The translations under genes and the position numbers were made by a program. Shown one piece after another: positions 1 to 9,002 of a stretch of 64,000 nt of DNA. The notes beneath the pieces are model-generated. The model was not told where the DNA came from and ran no database searches. It worked only from the letters and a program-made list of their open reading frames with translations. Positions within the stretch are counted from its first letter, which is position 1. Every line of letters begins with the position of its first letter. Origin of the DNA: Streptomyces sp. RKAG293 (GTDB lineage: Bacteria; Actinomycetota; Actinomycetes; Streptomycetales; Streptomycetaceae); assembly GCF_023701745.1 (NCBI RefSeq), contig NZ_JAJOZB010000001.1, positions 7,549,001 to 7,613,000 on the forward strand, given 5' to 3'.

Positions 1-313
1 CGTGGCCGTCGTCGGTGAGGCTGAGCAGGGTGGCGCGGCTGTCGTCCGGGTCCGGGTGGCGCTCGAGGAGGCCGGACCGCTCCAGTCGGTCGGCGCGCCG
101 GCTGACGGTGGTGCGGTCCAGTCCGACCTCGCGGCCGAGGTCGGCGGCGCTGCACGGGCCGGTGCGGGCCAGGCCGCTGAGGACCGGGTAGGTGAGGTCG
201 TCAAGCGCCTCCTCCAGGCCGTCGGTGATGCGGGTGTGGAGACGGGTGCGGGTGCTGCGCCGCAGGAGCAGCCCGAGGGTGTGGGCGATGTCGTCGCCGG
301 TCGTGTTCGTCAC
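1..313 (-). CDS. MarR-family transcriptional regulator (3' end outside window)
   Basis: The reverse strand from the GTG at 313 reads a winged-helix regulator that runs off the window edge. Visible parts are an N-terminal helix region, a helix-turn-helix (AADLGREVGLDRTTVSRR) and the start of the beta wing (RHPDPDDSRATLLSLTDDG), the signature of MarR proteins. About 104 residues are present of a usual 140-160. It is divergent from the NTF2-like gene at 437, and the space between them carries two similar palindromes, so autoregulation and control of the neighbour are likely. The ligand is unknown. The family call is firm and the target is inference. Confidence 0.85.
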   Translation of the reverse strand, partial: MTNTTGDDIAHTLGLLLRRSTRTRLHTRITDGLEEALDDLTYPVLSGLARTGPCSAADLGREVGLDRTTVSRRADRLERSGLLERHPDPDDSRATLLSLTDDGH

Positions 314-324
314 CGCTCCAGATT

Positions 325-343
325 AGCGTGCGCAACGCACGCT
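325..343. promoter_or_regulatory. Palindromic operator candidate of the MarR regulator
   Basis: A perfect inverted repeat with 8-base arms, AGCGTGCG-CAA-CGCACGCT, begins 11 bases upstream of the marR GTG. MarR dimers bind such dyads. It is the first of two repeats sharing the GCGTGC/GCACGC half-site in this divergent intergenic region. Confidence 0.65.
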
Positions 344-362
344 TTTCCTGCTACAGTCATAA

Positions 363-379
363 GCGTGCTCGAGGCACGC
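363..379. promoter_or_regulatory. Second, related operator candidate
   Basis: The inverted repeat GCGTGC-TCGAG-GCACGC repeats the half-site of the dyad at 325-343, with centres 37 bases apart. It lies between that dyad and the ribosome binding site of the gene at 437, so it is well placed to control the rightward promoter. Confidence 0.55.
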
Positions 380-436
380 ATCTCTTGTACTCGCCGTACT
401 CGCCCTACGGGCCACCACCACACCGGAGGAAATCCC

Positions 437-829
437 ATGAACCGCACCGACATCCGCACCGCCCTCACCGACCTGCTCCTCACCCCGGGCCTGGACCTGG
501 ACGAGGCCGCCGAGCGGCACTTCGCCCCCGACTACCGTCAGCGCACCGACGGCAGCTGGGCGGACCGCACCGAGTTCCTCGCCCACATCGCCCACCTGCG
601 CACGGTCGTGGCCGGCGGCTCGGTCGAGGTCCACGACGAACTCGCGGACGGCGACCGGTACGCCGACCGCCACACCATGGAGGTCGTCAAGACGGACGGC
701 TCCACGGTCCGAATGGAGGTCTACGTGTTCGCCGAGTTCGCGCCCGACGGCCGCTTCCGCCGGATCGAGGAGACCACCTTGCTGCTCGAAGGCTCCGAGG
801 CAGACCGCGACCTCGGCAGCGCCCGCTGA
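437..829 (+). CDS. NTF2-like / SnoaL-type small protein
   Basis: A 130-residue protein of the size and pattern of the NTF2-like superfamily: an N-terminal helix pair (LDLDEAAERHFAPDYRQRTDG), a short helix (RTEFLAHIAHLRTVV), then long beta strands (RYADRHTMEVVKTDGSTVRM, then VYVFAEFAPDGRFRRIEE). These cone-shaped folds serve as polyketide cyclases, isomerases or simple binding proteins, and no specific catalytic set can be assigned. The ATG was chosen because GGAGG lies 7-8 bases upstream; the longer open frame to the left covers the marR gene antisense. It is divergent from marR and probably controlled by it. Confidence 0.8.
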   Translation: MNRTDIRTALTDLLLTPGLDLDEAAERHFAPDYRQRTDGSWADRTEFLAHIAHLRTVVAGGSVEVHDELADGDRYADRHTMEVVKTDGSTVRMEVYVFAEFAPDGRFRRIEETTLLLEGSEADRDLGSAR

Positions 830-935
830 ACCTCCTCGTGCCGATCCCCGGCGTCGGACGGCTCCGAGGCCGACCGCAACCCCGCCGCCGCCCCCGTCCG
901 GCCGTGCTCATTCCCACACCTCCGAGGAGACCGTC

Positions 936-2150
936 ATGAAGCAGCTGCTGTTCCCGAACAACCCGCAGTTCTGGTACGAGACCCTGCGTTCGATGAGCCA
1001 TATCGCCTATGGTGGCGCTGATTTCGGTGAGGTCGTCTCCACGGGTGAGCGCATCGTCGAGGGTGACTACGACAGCTGGCACACCGAGTGGCTCGCGACG
1101 GCCGACCGGGTGGCCGACGAGGCGCGGAAGGCGCTGGACGCCGGTCACCGGGTCAGTGCCCGGGACGGGTTCCTGCGGGCGTCGAACTACTACCGCTCGG
1201 CGGAGTTCTTCCTGCACGGTCACCCGTGCGACCCGCGTCACGACCACGCCTACGACCGCAGCGTGGCCTGCTTCCAGGCGGCCGCCGCCCTGTACACCCC
1301 GCGCATCGAGCCGGTGCGTATCCCGTACGAGGGCACGACGCTGCCGGGCTACCTCTACCGGGCCGACACCTCCGGCGCACCCCGGCCGACCCTGATCATG
1401 CACTCCGGCTTCGACGGCACCGCCGAGGAGCTCCACTTCAGCGGCGCGCTGGCGGCCGTGGAGCGCGGCTACACCGTCCTGACCTTCGACGGCCCAGGAC
1501 AGCCCGGGCCCCGCCACCACCAGGGCATGGTGTTCCGTCCCGACTGGGAGAACGTCATCACCCCCGTCGTCGACTTCGCAGAAACCGTCCCCGAGGTCGA
1601 CAACAGCCGTATCGCGCTGCTGGGTTCCAGCATGGGCGGCGTGCTCGCCCCCAGGGCGGCGGCGTTCGAACACCGGCTGGCCGCGGTGATCGCCGTCGAC
1701 GGCGTCTACGACCTCGGGCAGATATCCGTCCGCAACATCCCCGGCGACCGTAACGCCGCCGAGCGGCTCCTGCGCGCGGAATCCGCCCCCGAACTCGACG
1801 CCGTCTTCGAGCAGATCATGGCCCAGGACGCCACCGCCCGGTGGGCGATCAACCACGGCATGTACGTCATGGGTGTCGACACTCCCCGGGCCTTCAGCGC
1901 CTCCTATCTCGACTACACCCTCGACCACGGCATCGCCGAGCAGATCCAGTGCCCCACCCTGGTCTGCGACGCCGCCGAGGACGAGTTCTTCAAGGGCCAG
2001 CCCGAGCAGCTCTACGATCACCTGACCTGCCCCAAAACCCTCATGGTCTTCACCGCCGAGGAAGGCGCCGGCGCACACTGCCACCCCGGCGCCATGCGCC
2101 TGTCCCTCGCCCGCATCTACGACTGGCTCGACGACACCCTCACGACGTGA
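936..2150 (+). CDS. Alpha/beta hydrolase, FrsA / DUF1100-like
   Basis: A 404-residue cytoplasmic hydrolase. A helical N-terminal cap (about residues 1-125) precedes an alpha/beta hydrolase core that opens with PTLIMHSGFDGT. The nucleophile elbow is GSSMGG near residue 230. A later DAAEDEFFKG segment could supply the acid and the GAGAHCHPGA segment the histidine. This two-part layout matches the 2,6-dihydropseudooxynicotine hydrolase / FrsA group, which cleaves C-C bonds or esters, but the substrate is not deducible. A GAGGAG-type ribosome site precedes the ATG. It follows the NTF2-like gene by about 100 bases on the same strand and may share its MarR control. Confidence 0.85.
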   Translation: MKQLLFPNNPQFWYETLRSMSHIAYGGADFGEVVSTGERIVEGDYDSWHTEWLATADRVADEARKALDAGHRVSARDGFLRASNYYRSAEFFLHGHPCDPRHDHAYDRSVACFQAAAALYTPRIEPVRIPYEGTTLPGYLYRADTSGAPRPTLIMHSGFDGTAEELHFSGALAAVERGYTVLTFDGPGQPGPRHHQGMVFRPDWENVITPVVDFAETVPEVDNSRIALLGSSMGGVLAPRAAAFEHRLAAVIAVDGVYDLGQISVRNIPGDRNAAERLLRAESAPELDAVFEQIMAQDATARWAINHGMYVMGVDTPRAFSASYLDYTLDHGIAEQIQCPTLVCDAAEDEFFKGQPEQLYDHLTCPKTLMVFTAEEGAGAHCHPGAMRLSLARIYDWLDDTLTT

Positions 2151-2249
2151 GTGGTGGTCGCCGGATGGCCCTCCCGGTCGGCCTCGACCGCCCGATGGGC
2201 CGCCCCAGGACCCATTACGAGTGGGCTTCGGCAACTGCGACGTCCTCCT

Positions 2250-2578
2250 CGTCCTGCCGCAGCTCGGCCTGCGGCGTGGGCGACGGTCCGGCCGCTGCTG
2301 CCGGTGCCGGGCTGGATGCGCGGCCGGGGCGGGCAGCCGGAGACGTACTGCCACTGGCTGCCACGGGGCGGTACTGAACGCGATCCGCTACCTCGTCGAC
2401 AACGGCATCAAGTGGCGGGCGATGCCCGCCGACTTCCCACCGTGGAACCCGGGTCCATGCGTTCTTCCGCCGATGGCGCGCCGCCCGACGCGACAGACGA
2501 GCCGTCAACCTGCCCACCGCATCTGGACCAAGCGAATCGGCCCGCTGGACACACCGACGGACCGCTACGAAGGATTGA
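2250..2578 (+). pseudogene. Decayed IS5-family transposase N-terminus
   Basis: Pieces of an IS5-type transposase N-terminus are legible in three successive frames: first VPGWMRGRGGQPETYCHW, then NAIRYLVDNGIKWRAMPADF followed by PPW, then VHAFFRRWRA. In an intact enzyme these form one continuous domain ahead of the catalytic DDE core. Here at least two frame changes separate them and no catalytic core follows. The relic sits between the hydrolase gene and the convergent FAD hydroxylase gene. No clear terminal repeats were found around it. Confidence 0.65.
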
Positions 2579-2580
2579 GG

Positions 2581-4071
2581 CTAGACCTCGTACGAGGCCA
2601 GGTCCGCCGGGTCCTCTGTGGCGAGTGCCACATACCCGTCGGGCCGGACGAGAAAGAGCCCCCGGTCTGCGTACGCCTTGTGTGCGTGCCCGTCCACGTC
2701 GATGACGTCGCCCTGCTCGCCGGGCCGGCCGACCCGGACCAGTTTGTAGCGTTCGGAGGCCGGGGCGTCGGTCGCGCCGAAGGCGAGGAGAGTGGCGTGC
2801 GGGCCGCGGAAGAGGTCGAAGAGACGGATGGGCCCGCAGGGGGCGTCGGGGGCGCGGTCCCCGGCGCGCAGTGCGTCGTCGGCCAGGCCCTCGCGGCACT
2901 CGCGGGTCAGGGGGCCCTCGCGGTAGCCGAGGCCCAGTTGGAAGGTCTCGCCGCCGCGCTGGGAGAAGCCGCGGTCCTTGTCCACGCGGTCCTGCTCGAA
3001 GACCTGGGTGGTGAGGGCGAGCACATGCTGCGCGACCGGCCGCCGCTCGGCCTCGTAGCTGTCGAGGAGCGCGTCGGACGCGCCGCGCAGCGCTGCGCCG
3101 AGCTTCCAGCCGAGGTTGTACGCGTCCTGGATGCTGGTGTTGAAGCCCTGGCCGCCCGTAGGGGAGTGAATGTGCGCGGCATCGCCCGCGAGCAGGACGC
3201 GGCCGATGCGGAAGCGGTCGGCGACCCCGGCCTTGATGCGCAGCACCGAGGACCATCCCACCTCATGCACCCGTACGTCCGCGTGGCCGGTGCGCTCCAC
3301 GAGCAGCTGCTGGAGGGCCTCGGGCGTGGCGTCGGGCGTGAAGTCCGGGCCCGCGCCGCCGAAGTGGGCGAGCAGTTGGAAGGAGTCCGACCCTTCGAGC
3401 GGGCGGAGCGCGACGCGCCCGCCCGGCGCGGTGGGCCACACGTGCCAGTGCGCGCGGTCGAATCCGCCGATGAGGACGTCCGCGATCAGCGTCGGGTCGG
3501 TCACGAGGTCGGTGACGGGGAAGCCCACCCCGAGGGCCTTGCGGACCGTGCTGCGCCCGCCATCGGCCGCGACCAGAAAGGCGGCCCGTACGGCCGACCC
3601 GGTGCCGTCCGGCCCGCGCAGCCGCGCCGTCACCCCGTCCGCGTCCTGCTCGAAGCCGGACAGCTCGCAGCCGAACTCGACGCTGCCGCCCAGCTCTTCG
3701 AGGCGCGCATGCAGGATCTCGACGGTGCGCCACTGCGGGAGCATCCAGATCTCGCCGTACGGGACGTGGGGCGAGGGCTCGGCGCGCTCGAACGTGTCCC
3801 ACTCGGCGATACGTGTGGTGCCGGCCCAGCTCTGAAGGCGCTGAATGGGGCCTCCTGCGACGCGAATCGCGTCGATGACGCCCAGGTCGTCGAAGACCTC
3901 CAGAGAGCGCGGCTGGAGGCCGGAGCCGCGCGAGCCGGGAAAGCCGCGGCTCTCCCGCTCCACGACGCGGCAGGCGATCCCGCGCCGGGCGAGGTCGCAG
4001 GCGAGTACGAGGCCGGTGGGCCCGGCTCCGGCGATCAGAACTTCGGTGGTGGTGATTGCGGGCAGGCTCAT
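2581..4071 (-). CDS. FAD-dependent aromatic hydroxylase (class A monooxygenase)
   Basis: A 496-residue flavoprotein of the PheA/PgaE/RdmE-like group that hydroxylates aromatic polyketides or phenols with NAD(P)H and O2. It shows the Rossmann motif GAGPTGL (about residues 14-20), the DG motif AADGGRSTVRKALG, and the GD motif LLAGDAAHIHSPTGGQGFN, followed by a thioredoxin-like C-terminal domain of about 120 residues. The ATG at 4071 was chosen because AAGGAG lies 6 bases upstream; the open frame extends further but without a better start. No aromatic polyketide synthase is nearby, so a catabolic or detoxifying role (as for rifampicin monooxygenase) is equally possible. Confidence 0.9.
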   Translation of the reverse strand: MSLPAITTTEVLIAGAGPTGLVLACDLARRGIACRVVERESRGFPGSRGSGLQPRSLEVFDDLGVIDAIRVAGGPIQRLQSWAGTTRIAEWDTFERAEPSPHVPYGEIWMLPQWRTVEILHARLEELGGSVEFGCELSGFEQDADGVTARLRGPDGTGSAVRAAFLVAADGGRSTVRKALGVGFPVTDLVTDPTLIADVLIGGFDRAHWHVWPTAPGGRVALRPLEGSDSFQLLAHFGGAGPDFTPDATPEALQQLLVERTGHADVRVHEVGWSSVLRIKAGVADRFRIGRVLLAGDAAHIHSPTGGQGFNTSIQDAYNLGWKLGAALRGASDALLDSYEAERRPVAQHVLALTTQVFEQDRVDKDRGFSQRGGETFQLGLGYREGPLTRECREGLADDALRAGDRAPDAPCGPIRLFDLFRGPHATLLAFGATDAPASERYKLVRVGRPGEQGDVIDVDGHAHKAYADRGLFLVRPDGYVALATEDPADLASYEV

Positions 4072-4741
4072 CACATGCTCCTTGACGTCGTTCCTCCGCC
4101 GAACCGGAGCCGGCCGACGGGTGGTGCCCGGCACGCGAAGGAAGCGGGTTCTGTCGCGCTTCAACAGGGGGATGGGAATCCGCGCCGACCTCTCCACGCA
4201 GCGTGTGGACCCATCACCCGGGAGATGGTCTATGGGCGGCTGATCAGCCACAAAATGGGGACAGCGTCAAGATCCCGGCTGTAGCGGTAAACCACCGAGA
4301 CGCCCCTGCCTCGCCGGCGCCGCACCGCCGCGGGCGCTGGGGGTCGGCGGCGTAGACGTTCAGTCCGGTCGTGGCGCTGACGTTCCTGTGGGCGGGTCAT
4401 TTCCAGCCGCGATTTCAGGCCAGTGACTTCCGCGGCCGAGTCGGCAGGTCGAGCGTCCGGGCCGGAACGCGTGCGCTGATAGCGGTCTGTGGCAAGCCCG
4501 TTGACCTGGGCCGACACCGTGAAGCAGGGAGTGGGCCCCGGCGAGGACAGCAACCCCGCACGCCGTAAGCGGAATCAAGCCAACTGTTTGCTGCGGCCAT
4601 GACAGATCGCCGTAGCTGCTGGCACGCTCGCCCCACAGGCACCAAGTGATGACTCGTTACCCACGTGCATCGCTTGTCCCGCCTATTACGCCTTGTTCGG
4701 CCGTGCTCCGCATGACGGCTACCCCCACACAAGGAGCATCA
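4072..4741. other. Intergenic region without a supported gene
   Basis: This divergent spacer of 670 bases separates the FAD hydroxylase and metalloprotease genes. Short open frames exist on both strands, but none has a ribosome site, a recognisable domain or convincing codon use. Promoters for both flanking genes must lie here. I see no clear palindrome. Confidence 0.5.
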
Positions 4742-6358
4742 ATGAGTCGCCCCCGCATACTCTCGAAGAGCTCGCTGACCACAGCAGTGGCTCTCGCCGC
4801 GCTGATCGGCGTCGGCTTCCAGACCGGCTCCGCCACCGCCCAGACCGAAGACAACGGCCGGTCTGCCCAGGCGAAGACCTTTGCGACTCCATCCGCCGCC
4901 GCCCAGCCCGTGACCGTCTCCGCCGCGCAGCGCGGCGCGCTGCTCGCGGCGGCTTCCGGCAACAGCGCCGCCACCGCGCGGTCGCTGCACCTGGGTGCGC
5001 AGGAGAAGCTGATCGCGTCCGATGTCACCAAGGACGCCAACGGCACCATCCACACCCGCTACCAGCGTACTTACGCCGGACTTCCGGTACTCGGCGGCGA
5101 CCTCGTCGTGCACACCAACGCGAGCGGTGCCACCATCGGCGTCGACAAGGCGAACAACGCGGCCATCACGGTCGCCACGACCACGGCTGCCCGGCTCGCA
5201 CCGGCGGCCGGAGCGCGCCAGGTCGTCTGGGCGGGCAAGGGCACGCCCACACTCGCCTGGGAGACCGTCACCAAGGGCCTGCAGCACGACGGCACCCCGA
5301 GTGAGCTGCATGTCATCACGGACGCCAGGACCGGGGCGAAGCTCTTCCAGTACCAGGGCATCGAGACCGGCACCGGCACCAGCGAGTACAGCGGCACGGT
5401 CACCATCGGCACCACGGCGGCCGGTGCGACGTTCACCATGGCCGACGCCACGCGTGGCGGCCACAAGACCTACGACCTCAAGCACGGCACCTCGGGCACG
5501 GGGACGCTGTTCACCAAGTCCACGGACGCCTGGGGCGACGGTACCGTCGCCAACGCGGAGACCGCGGGCGTCGACGCGGCCTATGGCGCCCAGGAGACCT
5601 GGGACTTCTACAAGACCGTGATGGGCCGCAACGGCATTCGTAACGACGGTGTCGGCGCGTACTCCCGTACGCACTACGGCAGCTCGTACTCCAACGCCTT
5701 CTGGGACGACGGCTGCTTCTGCATGACGTACGGGGACGGTGCCGGCGACAAGAAGCCGCTGACCGCGCTCGACGTCGCCGGGCACGAGATGAGTCACGGC
5801 GTCACCGCGGCCACCGCGAAGCTCGAATACAGCGGCGAGTCCGGTGGCCTCAACGAGGCCACCTCGGACATCATGGGCACCTCCGTCGAGTTCTACGCCA
5901 ACAACGCCAAGAACCCCGGCAACTACCTCATCGGCGAGCAACTCGACCTGAACGGCGACGGCACCCCGCTGCGCTACCAGGACAAGCCCTCGCGCGACGG
6001 CACCTCGCCCGACGCCTGGTCCGCCGACGTCGGTGGCCTGGACGTCCACTACTCCTCCGGTCCCGCCAACCACTTCTTCTACCTGCTCTCCGAGGGCAGC
6101 GGCGCCAAGACCATCAACGGCGTCACGTACGACAGCCCGACCTCCGACAACAAGCCGGTCGCCGGAATCGGCCGGGACAACGCCTCGAAGGTCTGGTACA
6201 AGGCACTGAGCACCTACATGACCTCGAGTACCGACTACGCGGGTGCCCGCGTGGCCACCCTCAAGGCCGCGACCGACCTGTTCGGTGCCGGCAGCGCGTC
6301 GTACAACACGGTCGCCAACGCCTGGGCGGCCGTGAACGTCGGCGCCCGCGTGAGCTGA
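4742..6358 (+). CDS. Secreted M4 (thermolysin-family) zinc metalloprotease
   Basis: A 538-residue preproprotein. It has a signal peptide (residues 1-32, hydrophobic TTAVALAALIGVGFQTGSAT), an FTP/PepSY propeptide to about residue 215, and a catalytic domain. Zinc ligands are in HEMSH (348-352, the HExxH motif), with the third ligand in GGLNEATSD. The later DVHYSSGPANHFFYLLSEG segment supplies the transition-state histidine typical of the M4 family. The ATG at 4742 has AAGGAG 4 bases upstream; an in-frame start 96 bases earlier lacks one and would bury the signal peptide. It is a self-processing extracellular protease for nutrient release, transcribed alone and followed by a strong hairpin. Confidence 0.93.
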   Translation: MSRPRILSKSSLTTAVALAALIGVGFQTGSATAQTEDNGRSAQAKTFATPSAAAQPVTVSAAQRGALLAAASGNSAATARSLHLGAQEKLIASDVTKDANGTIHTRYQRTYAGLPVLGGDLVVHTNASGATIGVDKANNAAITVATTTAARLAPAAGARQVVWAGKGTPTLAWETVTKGLQHDGTPSELHVITDARTGAKLFQYQGIETGTGTSEYSGTVTIGTTAAGATFTMADATRGGHKTYDLKHGTSGTGTLFTKSTDAWGDGTVANAETAGVDAAYGAQETWDFYKTVMGRNGIRNDGVGAYSRTHYGSSYSNAFWDDGCFCMTYGDGAGDKKPLTALDVAGHEMSHGVTAATAKLEYSGESGGLNEATSDIMGTSVEFYANNAKNPGNYLIGEQLDLNGDGTPLRYQDKPSRDGTSPDAWSADVGGLDVHYSSGPANHFFYLLSEGSGAKTINGVTYDSPTSDNKPVAGIGRDNASKVWYKALSTYMTSSTDYAGARVATLKAATDLFGAGSASYNTVANAWAAVNVGARVS

Positions 6359-6377
6359 CGCATCATCACGTTTCTTT

Positions 6378-6421
6378 CGGCGCCCCGTTGCCCTCCTTCG
6401 CCGGTCGGCAGCGGGGCGCCG
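6378..6421 (+). terminator. Rho-independent-type hairpin after the M4 protease
   Basis: Two 15-base arms (6378-6392 and 6407-6421) pair with a single G-T wobble around a 14-base loop, 20 bases after the protease stop codon. There is no U-tract, which is common for Streptomyces terminators. Confidence 0.8.
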
Positions 6422-6663
6422 CCATTCCTCCGTCGTCCCGGCGCCGATGGACTGGCAGGTGCCGTTGAGGGCGTCCTCGGGGTGTGCCGGTGAACGTGCC
6501 TCGGCACCAGGCATCCCTGGGTCACCGTCATGTCAGCGTGGAGGTGGCCGGCGACCGTTGGCCTCCTGTCGGGATTCCGGGTCCTGGCTGATCGCTTCGA
6601 GGAGGCGGAATACCAGCGGCACCCGCGTGGTTGTCCGCCGTTGTCGATCAACAAGGAGGCCCT

Positions 6664-7655
6664 ATGCCTACGGTCCGTCGTCCGCGTGCGCTGAGTTCCG
6701 GCGATCTCGTGGTCGTCGCCGCGCCCTCAGGTCAGCTTGAGCCCGGTGAGGAGCCGCTGCTCGCTCGCGGTGTGGCGATATTGGAGCGGATGGGTTTCCG
6801 CGTGCGGGTCAGCCCGATGGTCGACCCCTCGCGGAGCCGCTGGTGGGCGGCGGGCGCTCCGGCGGAGCAGGCTGCCGAGCTCAATGCGCTGCTCCGGGAC
6901 CCGGAGGTGCGGGCCATCGTCGCGCACACCGGTGGTCAGGCGACCATTGGCTATCTCGATCTGATCGATCTGGATGCGGTCCGGGCCGACCCGAAGCCGA
7001 TCCTCGGCTACAGCGACATCTCGCTGCTGCACATGGCGTTGTACGCGAAGACCGGCCTCGTCGGATTCCACGCCGACATCGCCACCCACGGTTTCGGCGG
7101 CGATTGGTACACGCTGGGCGACGAGGCCCGTCGGTCCGAACTCGTCGACCTCTACGCCCGTGTGCTGACCAAGGCCGAGGCACCGGGCCCGCTGCCGGCA
7201 GGGGGACCTGGGAAACCTGGCACCCGGGCCGCGCGCAGGGACCACTGGTCGGCGGCTTGCTGAACCGCCTGGTCCAGTTGCAGGCGACCCCCTTCGCGCT
7301 GGCCCCCGAACGGTTCGACGGCGCCGTCCTGTTCTGGGAAGAGGTGCAGCGGCCCGTCACGCGGATCTGGTGCGACCTGCATACCTTGCGGCTGTCCGGG
7401 GTGCTGGACCGGATCGCGGGCATGGTGGTCGGCATCCCGAGTGAGGTCACGCCCTACGAGGGCGGTGGCGGAGACCAGGTCGGTCTGCGCGACGTTGTGC
7501 TCGACGTCCTGGCGGACCGTGACATCCCTGTCCTCGCCCAGGTCGACTTCGGCCACACCTCGCCGAACCTGCCGCTGCCCCTCGGCGTCCGCGCAGAGGT
7601 GGACGCCGACAACCGGACCCTGTCCTTGCTCGAGTCGGCGGTCGCGGAGCGCTGA
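6664..7655 (+). pseudogene. S66 LD-carboxypeptidase / MccF-like, one-base frameshift
   Basis: The product would trim tetrapeptides of recycled murein, or, as in MccF, inactivate peptide-nucleotide antibiotics. The first frame (ATG 6664, with AAGGAGG upstream) reads the S66 N-terminal domain: VVAAPSG near the start, IVAHTGGQATIGYLDLID, and LGYSDISLLH where the serine nucleophile region lies. At 7201 a run of five G shifts the frame. The C-terminal domain continues one frame away as GTWETWHPGRAQGPLVGG and ends at 7655 with DFGHTSPNLPLPLG. Six G would restore a protein of about 330 residues, normal for the family. It is either truly inactive or a sequencing error. Confidence 0.8.
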
Positions 7656-7791
7656 GACGGCCCCACCACCCGTCGACTGTCACGGATCCACGATCAGATA
7701 CGGCTACTCCGAGGGCCGCGCGGGGCGGACACGGGGTGACGACTGCTGCCTTGACGGGTTCGATGACCGGATCGCCGTGATCTGGGTTCCG

Positions 7792-8298
7792 TCATTGGTC
7801 CCGGCCCATCATGACGACCGCGATGACGGCGTCCACAGGGTATGGATTCCGCCAGTGGTGCGGGGTGCCCTGCTGAGCGAACGCCTGCCCCGCCGACAAC
7901 TCCGCGGATGTCCCGTCCTCCATCTCCAGCACGATGCGTCCGGACAGGACGATCCCGACGTCGAGGGTGGACGTGTGGTGGAACTCCGCAGGCGGCGGAG
8001 CGTCGGGAGCCTCGGGGGGTACGGTCACCGACCAGAACCGCACTCCGCCTGCCGCGGGGAAGAGCGGCGACTCCACCGCGTCGTCCCCTGATCTCACCGC
8101 GTCGCCGCCCGGCAGCACCCCGTCGCCCTCCCAGAGCCGGCCGAGGCCGCGCCCGTCCGGGACGGTACTGACGGGCACGACTTCGTCCCGGACGATCGTC
8201 GAGAGGCCCGCCGCGGTCACCCCGGTTTCGACCACTCGGTACCTACTCGGCAGCGCCGCTTCATCCTGCTGCCCATACGTCGGTGCGGATCCGGACAT
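7792..8298 (-). CDS. Cupin-domain protein
   Basis: A 168-residue protein with one C-terminal cupin barrel. The first motif is HHTSTLDVGIVLSGRIVLEM, with metal-ligand-like histidines and a glutamate; the second is AFAQQGTPHHWRNP. The N-terminal half has no recognisable motif. Single-barrel cupins of this form act as small dioxygenases, isomerases or sensors, and the substrate is unknown. The ATG at 8298 was chosen for the GGAGG 6 bases upstream, over an in-frame start 42 bases earlier. It is divergent from the HxlR regulator gene, which is its most likely controller. Confidence 0.8.
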   Translation of the reverse strand: MSGSAPTYGQQDEAALPSRYRVVETGVTAAGLSTIVRDEVVPVSTVPDGRGLGRLWEGDGVLPGGDAVRSGDDAVESPLFPAAGGVRFWSVTVPPEAPDAPPPAEFHHTSTLDVGIVLSGRIVLEMEDGTSAELSAGQAFAQQGTPHHWRNPYPVDAVIAVVMMGRDQ

Positions 8299-8422
8299 CG
8301 AGTACCTCCAAGGTGAGTCGGGGGCCAACACGCGCACCATCGGTCCCGCCGGCTGATCCTCCCGGCTCGTACGAAGGCCCGTCCTGTGCGTCGGCCACGG
8401 GTAGAGCTGCTTGAACTGGATT

Positions 8423-8437
8423 CATACGATTGGTATG
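8423..8437. promoter_or_regulatory. HxlR operator candidate
   Basis: The inverted repeat CATAC-GATTG-GTATG lies in the cupin/HxlR divergent intergenic region, about 90 bases upstream of the hxlR start. HxlR proteins commonly bind short dyads of this kind. Confidence 0.45.
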
Positions 8438-8513
8438 CAGCATCACGATAGGCCAGTATGGGAGGGCCTACAAAAGGCACATCCGTGTCCGTTACCGAAG
8501 GGGGATGTCCGCA

Positions 8514-8924
8514 ATGGACGACGTCGCGCTCCAGGGGGAGACAGCCGCGCTCCCGGCGCCCTGCTCCCGAATCCCGGTCGAGCACGCGGACTTCGTCCGC
8601 CAGATCATGGATCGGGTCGGGGACAAGTGGACGCTGATGGTGCTCGCGACCCTCCAAGACGGCCGGATGCGCTACACCGAACTGCTGCGGGCCATCCCCG
8701 GTATCTCCCAGCGCATGCTCTCGCGCACCCTGTCCCAGCTCCACCAGGACGGCCTGATCACCAGGACCGCCTATGCCGAGGTGCCGCCACGGGTGGAATA
8801 CGCCCTCGCGCCGCTGAGCGACAGTCTCATCGGCATCGTGGTCTCACTGATCGACTGGGCGATCACCCACCACGACGAGATCCGCCGGCACCGGGCACGC
8901 GTCGAGACGGCCGACGCGCGATAG
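8514..8924 (+). CDS. HxlR-family transcriptional regulator
   Basis: A 136-residue winged-helix protein with the HxlR hallmarks: FVRQIMDRVGDKWTLMVLAT at the start of the domain, RYTELLRAIPGISQRMLSRTL as the recognition region, and RVEYALAPL in the wing. The family senses formaldehyde, quinones or redox state through an N-terminal cysteine; here Cys lies in the PAPCSRIP segment just before the domain. The ATG at 8514 sits 9 bases after AAGGGGG; the ATG at 8505 is in frame but directly abuts it. It probably represses the divergent cupin gene and itself. Confidence 0.88.
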   Translation: MDDVALQGETAALPAPCSRIPVEHADFVRQIMDRVGDKWTLMVLATLQDGRMRYTELLRAIPGISQRMLSRTLSQLHQDGLITRTAYAEVPPRVEYALAPLSDSLIGIVVSLIDWAITHHDEIRRHRARVETADAR

Positions 8925-9002
8925 CGGAGCAGGGGAAGACCGAGCGTGCTCGTCAAACCCGTAGTCCTTCATCGTTCGGTGGTGGGCTCTGAGTCCGCGG
9001 AG

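Noticed and set aside
687-2354. Long antisense frame opposite the alpha/beta hydrolase gene
   Set aside because: It mirrors the hydrolase gene, has low-complexity Gly/Val/Arg composition and no domain; it is a by-product of high GC content.
4739-6514. 591-residue antisense frame over the M4 protease
   Set aside because: The protease frame has a signal peptide, HExxH motif and ribosome site; the antisense frame has none.
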